In this document: positions 59,801 through 64,000 of the stretch, in pieces
Numbering within the stretch: the stretch's first letter is position 1
How the letters are laid out: each line of letters begins with the position of its first letter
From: Cerioporus squamosus
Taxonomy: Eukaryota > Basidiomycota > Agaricomycetes > Polyporales > Polyporaceae
NCBI GenBank assembly: GCA_022592435.1
Contig: JABYQS010000068.1
Span: 1 to 64,000, forward strand
Reading direction: 5' to 3'
Length of the DNA: 64,000 bases
Program-made: the position numbers and the translations under genes
The notes under the pieces: model-generated
What the model saw: the letters and a program-made list of their open reading frames with translations, nothing else
What the model was told of the DNA's origin: nothing
Databases searched by the model: none

Positions 59801-61020
59801 CACCGGCCTTCGAGTGTCCTGCACAATGCCTGCTGAGGTATGCGGATTCCCTGCGCGGACGTGTCGACGTCGCCATCGAGAACCCAGCTCCCCGCGAACT
59901 TGGATGTCTTGCGCCCTCCTCATCGATCTGTCTCAGGCGTGTCTAGAGAGCTTGCATCTTTTCTGATCAGCATGGGTTCTCAGCTGACGACAGGTCGCGC
60001 AAGCAGCAATGCTCTGGCATGATATGCCATGTCGGCGGATCTGAGGACCAGGGCGTGTGGCCGGGCGAGGAAGTGCAGATCCAGCGAGTGGAGGGTCTCA
60101 GTGGTGACGAGTGCGTCCGTGCTTTCTAGAGTAGCCTCTGTTGTCCGTAGTGTAGGTACATACTCGCGGTCGTGGTGGTGGTGGTCGAGTCGAGAGCGCT
60201 GGCATGCTGTGCACTCGTACTCGACCGTGTATTTACCCGTTCAGGCTGCGTCCGCGATGTTCTGTAGTACTGCTGCTTGTCTTCACTGCGCTTCATGCGA
60301 ACCCGGAGAGACGGAGGAGGTCAGAAAATATATTAGTTGCTGCGCTACTACACGCGTGCTAGACAGCGCCTGCGGTGTGGCTAACGTCCGAGAAGCAAAC
60401 GAAAGCGTCCGAAAAGCGGGAACGCACCGCGCCGGGTGGTTCCTCGCTTCACGACGGCGCGCCCTGCACTTCCGCACCCCGCACTGTGCAACGTCCTGCA
60501 CCTCTCCCTCTCCCTCCTCGTATCCCGGCATGCTCGTCGTAGACATGACCTGCAGACACCGAGTGAGCGGACAGACACGCGAGGAAGATTGACGCACCTC
60601 GTAGTCTGAAGAAAGTCCCCACAGAGGTCGTCTATCGTGTGCAGACGACCCCGTCCGCGCGGCACAGTACAGCGAGAAAACACCCTCCGGCACTGTATCC
60701 CCACGAAACTCCTTAAGGTCTGCAATCCTGCTCTGGACGGAAATCCTCGCTTGCCCAGAGTGGACTCCTGCGTGCCCCGCGACCGGGTCGATCCCCCACT
60801 CGGCTCCGTACCGTGCGGCCGTAGCATGCGTCTCGGACTCGGTCCAGTTCGTTCAGGAACACGGACGTGGCGAGTCCAGTCAGAACCGCCTCAGCGTCGT
60901 CCCCGGTGTGTTCAAACTCTTCCTGAAAGATCTCCGGCCGGTCATGCTTCGTGCGGCCGATGGTATGCGGCAAGTCTTGAACATAGGGACCACAGAGAGT
61001 CCCGGACGCTTTGTAGCTCG
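53856..61020. other. spacer of unit 3, no recognised gene
   Basis: Counterpart of 36501-43675 with only scattered differences outside the error-rich stretch at 55430-55920. Confidence 0.45.
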
Positions 61021-62660
61021 CCTCGATGATCGGAGCAGATAGGAGACTAGGAAGGGTGTTCTGAGCGGGCCCGGGCGCGTTAATGACCTAGGGAGGATTG
61101 TCCATCGCAAAGCTGGCCATGCGGCGAACAGTAGTACAGGAGTGAAGTCAGAACAGCGGTAGATGGAACTCAGACGAGCGCCATAGAGTTCTTCAAGCTG
61201 TTTCCTCGGATGCACAAGGCGAATAAGGCGGTAAGTTGCACGATACACGGCTGTTCCTGCTAGAATGCTACAGGTGAGTGCGAAGCATACTGAGGTTGCG
61301 GGGAGAGCCATTGAGCCTGAATTGAAGTCGCACTGACTGCCATGCATCCTGAGTCCATAGACGTGTATAGCTGTGTGCATGTTTCCTTCGTTGTATTTGC
61401 GATCGCTTATAAACCAATGCGTAAGATACCTCGCCTTCCACCTCCCTCGTCCGTCCGCCCCGGTCACAAGTCCAGCACCCTCCTCGAGAACTGCCACACC
61501 GCAAAGCTGACCGCCTTCATCGGCACGACCTTGAGGTACCCGATGCTCAGCCCGACATAGAACCCCCTCCACCCGCTCGCTGCCCAGACCCCGCGCACGG
61601 TCTCGCCCCACCGGAGCCACCTGTCCGGGCGCGTGAGCCCCCCGACTTGCATGCGCCGACGGACGACCTCGAACGGGTACGAGACGGTCTGAGCAAGCGC
61701 GCCTGCGACGGCACCGATGGAGAGGTCTGCGAGCGGCGTCGCTTTCCGTTTCGCCTTAGCATGGGATGAAGTGGTGGAGGAGGGAGGGGGCGGGAGGAGG
61801 GTGGCGCGGAGGAAACCCCAGGCGAGGAAGGAGGTACCGGCGTAGGGGATCATGCCTGCGACGGTGACGGTGAAGCCGCGATAGAACTTCAGGACGGGGA
61901 AGCGGGCGAACACGTTGGTGGATGACGCAGACGCAGACGAGCCGGGGAGTGGGGCCGCACCCTCGGCATAGATGCCGCGCATGACGGAGAGGAAAGACGG
62001 GCGGTGGGACGCACCGGGAGTGGAACGCGTCGCATACGCCATGCGGACACGGACGAGCTCGAGCGGGTACGTGAAGAGGACGGAGGTGACGCCGGAGATG
62101 GCGCCAGCGGTGAAGCGTCGGAGGTTGGTCTGCGAGGCGGGGGTGGGCATAAGGAGAGCCTCCGCCTGGTCGTAGGTCATGAAGTTGATCGCGGCGTAGG
62201 GGAAGATGCGGAGGAGCGTCGCGGAGTGGCCCTGGAACAGCCCGCGGACGCCATTCTCCCGGTAAATCTGCGCGCGGCGCGGAAGGCACCGCTCCAGGTG
62301 CCCGCGTACTTCTGAAAGTCGGGATTCGAGGCCTGGAAGAGATCTTGACGCGGTCGAGCGGGGCGACGACGTCTTGGCCACGCAGCCCGCGATGCCGCCT
62401 GCGAGTCCCGAGCGAAGGACGTACTGTAGGCTCTGCCTATCGTGAAGGGATCCATCGGTGCGCATTCGAGTAGTCTGTGCGATATCTTCAGTTCATTCCA
62501 GCGGACTGCGGCTTCGTAGTAGAACTGTTCCGACGTAGGCTGAGATGAGTGTGGGGGAGGAGGAGGAGGAGGAGGTAAAAGCCATGTTCCGGTAGGTCCG
62601 ACCCCAGATTATGTAAGAGGTAACAGGCGTCTGGCTTGCCAAGTTCGGCGTGCGACGTCA
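61021..62660. repeat. partial fourth unit, diverged distal part
   Basis: It is near-identical to the other units from 61021 to about 61610. From there, inside the carrier gene, it carries many substitutions and a rewritten loop segment (61740-61960). Weaker homology continues past the start codon to about 62660 (ggcgtctggcttgccaag), where the array ends. Confidence 0.85.
61464..62465 (-). CDS. LEU5: mitochondrial CoA-carrier-like (SLC25) gene, distal copy
   Basis: This copy is open over 333 codons, but residues about 33-67 are in the wrong frame. Three separate single bases are missing relative to the other units (near 62273, 62340 and 62372). Their sum restores the frame at [16 protein letters not shown]. 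The first carrier signature is therefore garbled in the literal reading, while the second ([13 protein letters not shown]) and third ([15 protein letters not shown]) are intact. The matrix or cytosolic loop after the second repeat differs from the other copies. It is the most divergent copy and probably the oldest. Confidence 0.78.
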   Translation of the reverse strand: MRTDGSLHDRQSLQYVLRSGLAGGIAGCVAKTSSPRSTASRSLPGLESRLSEVRGHLERCLPRRAQIYRENGVRGLFQGHSATLLRIFPYAAINFMTYDQAEALLMPTPASQTNLRRFTAGAISGVTSVLFTYPLELVRVRMAYATRSTPGASHRPSFLSVMRGIYAEGAAPLPGSSASASSTNVFARFPVLKFYRGFTVTVAGMIPYAGTSFLAWGFLRATLLPPPPSSTTSSHAKAKRKATPLADLSIGAVAGALAQTVSYPFEVVRRRMQVGGLTRPDRWLRWGETVRGVWAASGWRGFYVGLSIGYLKVVPMKAVSFAVWQFSRRVLDL

Positions 62661-62826
62661 TCGACGTTACCTGTCGCCGCGGCTCGTCGCGTGCCGTGTG
62701 GTTACATGTGTTGGTCTAGTGTTGTTACACTTACTGATGCATGCCTTGTTACACAACGGCGAGGTGACATTGTCTTGAATGCACATGTACAATAACACAT
62801 TTTATATCTGGCAAACATCATACATT

Positions 62827-64000
62827 CTACTTATTCAGTCCGAACACGTTCTCGTAGAACGAGAGCTCCTTCTCCAGCGCGGCCCGTATGTTCTCTTCCT
62901 TCCTCCAACCATGCCCTTCACCCTCAAAGACGACGTACTCGACGCGCCCTCCTTGCCCCCTTATCGTCTCCACGATAGCTTCCGCCTGGTTCGGCGGCAC
63001 GACCTTGTCCTCCGAGCCTTGCAAGACCTGTATGCGGATTAGATACCGACCACACGACTGCACAACCAAGCCTCACCAGTAACGGGGCGCGGATCTTGTC
63101 CGCAAGGAACACCGGCGACCGCTCCTTGTACACCTCCGGGATCTCCTCAGGCCGGCCCCCGATCAGCTTGAACAGGTACTGGCTCTCGAACTTGTGCGTG
63201 AACTCGGCGAGCTTGAAGAAGTCGGAGATCCCGTACGACGACGTCCCGGCTGCGAACGCGTCCGGGGCCGAGCACAGCACCTTGAGCACGGTGTATCCGC
63301 CGGCGGAACCGCCGGTGATCGCCGTGCGCTGCGGGTCGACGAGGGAGTGGGGAGGCGCGGCGAGCTGCTGCACGACGACCACGGAGTCGCGCACGTCGGC
63401 GATGCCCCAGTTGCCTTCGAGCCGCTTTCTGTTGCGGTTTCGTGAGACCAGAGCTCTGCGAGTGTGGCTGAGTCACCTACATGTACTTGCGTCCGTACCC
63501 ACTGCTGCCACCGTAGTTGACGTCGACCCTGTGCAAGACGATTAGCGGCCATACGCACAGTACTCGTTAACACGACACGAATGTACACATACCATGCCCA
63601 ACCACGGCTCGTGAAGAATTGCTGCTTGAGATTCAAGCCCTGCTTCGCGCGGCTCGTCGGGCCACCATGAATGGAGAAGACCGCAGGAGGTTTCTCCCCG
63701 TCAGGCGCGACGTAGTCGGGATTCGTCGGAGGGTAGTACAGCGCATGTACAGGCTCGCCCGTCTCCGGTACCTTAAGCGCGAACGCCTGTGGCACTGATA
63801 TGTACGAGTGCGGGAAGGGGAGGTCGTCCGCGGTCGACTGAGGCCCCAGAGCGACGAACTTCGGCTTGGCGTACTCCTTGACGTTGCAGAGCACCGCCCG
63901 CTCGCCCTCGTCGTTCTTCTCGCCAAGAAAGACAACGGCATCGTGTGTGACTCGCTGGACAGATGAGATCGTCACATATGGAGACTCGAGCTCCTCAAGC
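62827..64000 (-). CDS. S9-family serine peptidase (dipeptidyl/acylaminoacyl type), C-terminal part
   Basis: Minus-strand exons are >64000-63593, 63528-63481, 63428-63077 and 63027-62827, with GT..AG introns and consistent phase; the 5' part lies outside the window. It ends the propeller segment (TISSVQRVTHDAVVFLGEKN) and enters the alpha/beta-hydrolase domain: PPAVFSIHGGPTSRAK (oxyanion HGGP), FTSRGWAWVDVNYGGSSGYG, RTAITGGSAGGYTVLK (nucleophile Ser in GGSAGGY), FKLAEFTHKFESQYLF, VLQGSEDKVVPPNQAE (Asp) and EGEGHGWRKEENI (His), then ENVFGLNK and stop. The triad is complete. Members cleave dipeptides or acyl-amino acids from peptides, usually in the cytosol. Confidence 0.87.

Larger units (their letters stand above)
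52386..61020. repeat. tandem array unit 3 (8635 bp)
   Basis: The unit has the same order and orientation. At 52440-53580 and 55430-55920 there are many one-base losses or gains, mostly in homopolymers (for example gatggaaagc for gatgggaaagc near 53243), while the rest matches units 1 and 2 closely. Confidence 0.95.

Noticed and set aside
35021..61020. Array units as transposons or a Starship-type element
   Set aside because: No terminal inverted repeats, target duplications, captain-type recombinase or transposase was seen; direct head-to-tail order fits segmental duplication.
1..64000. CRISPR arrays, rRNA genes, complete transposable elements
   Set aside because: None seen on reading both strands; the only regular repeats are the 64-bp triplet and the 8.65-kb array.

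Overview
The window looks like nuclear DNA of an agaricomycete (mushroom-forming basidiomycete), probably a polypore or a relative. The grounds are GC-rich coding DNA, many short phase-varied GT..AG introns of about 50-70 bp, and genes from families typical of these fungi (DUF6698, DUF6533, a fungal kinase-like family, STF2-like and Cyp40 proteins). Species cannot be fixed from the sequence alone. Exon structures below were built by hand from splice sites, reading phase and family motifs.

Layout. 1-938: 3' end of a DUF6698 gene. 939-2250: gene-poor, with a 3 x 64 bp tandem repeat. 2251-2797 (-): small STF2-like gene. 3391-3961: long degenerate inverted repeat. 4128-10588 (+): 24-exon type II inositol polyphosphate 5-phosphatase (OCRL/INPP5B-like) with a 1.5 kb first intron and a 4-nt micro-exon. 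10809-11116 (-): tiny Zn(II)2Cys6 protein. 12491-14189 (-): arrestin-related gene with one frame break. 16189-17883 (+): Cyp40-type cyclophilin. 18446-18857 (-): small conserved fungal protein. 19271-21507 (+) and 24382-25370 (-): two inverted, damaged kinase-like paralogues flanking an intact DUF6533 membrane protein gene (22314-24056). 27202-31608 (+): tandem pair of amidase-signature genes with identical intron layout. 32447-32686 (+): small secreted protein. 33308-34144 (-): truncated monocarboxylate-type MFS remnant.

34850-62660 is the main feature. It is a direct tandem array with a period of about 8.65 kb: three full near-identical units plus a partial fourth. Each unit carries, on the minus strand, one gene for a mitochondrial carrier of the coenzyme A carrier group (LEU5 / SLC25A16 / SLC25A42), followed by about 7.2 kb with no gene I recognise. 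Diverged homologous sequence lies on both flanks, which fits expansion or homogenisation of an older duplication by unequal exchange. All four carrier copies are broken by different single-base indels, mostly in homopolymers. Similar one-base breaks occur in the arrestin, kinase-like and MFS loci. Consensus sequencing error and real decay both have to be considered.

62827-64000 (-): 3' half of an S9-family serine peptidase gene. No rRNA, tRNA, CRISPR or complete transposable element was recognised. The genes do not form an obvious pathway. The clearest shared themes are local gene duplication (amidases, kinase-like pair, carrier array) and small TATA-driven genes.
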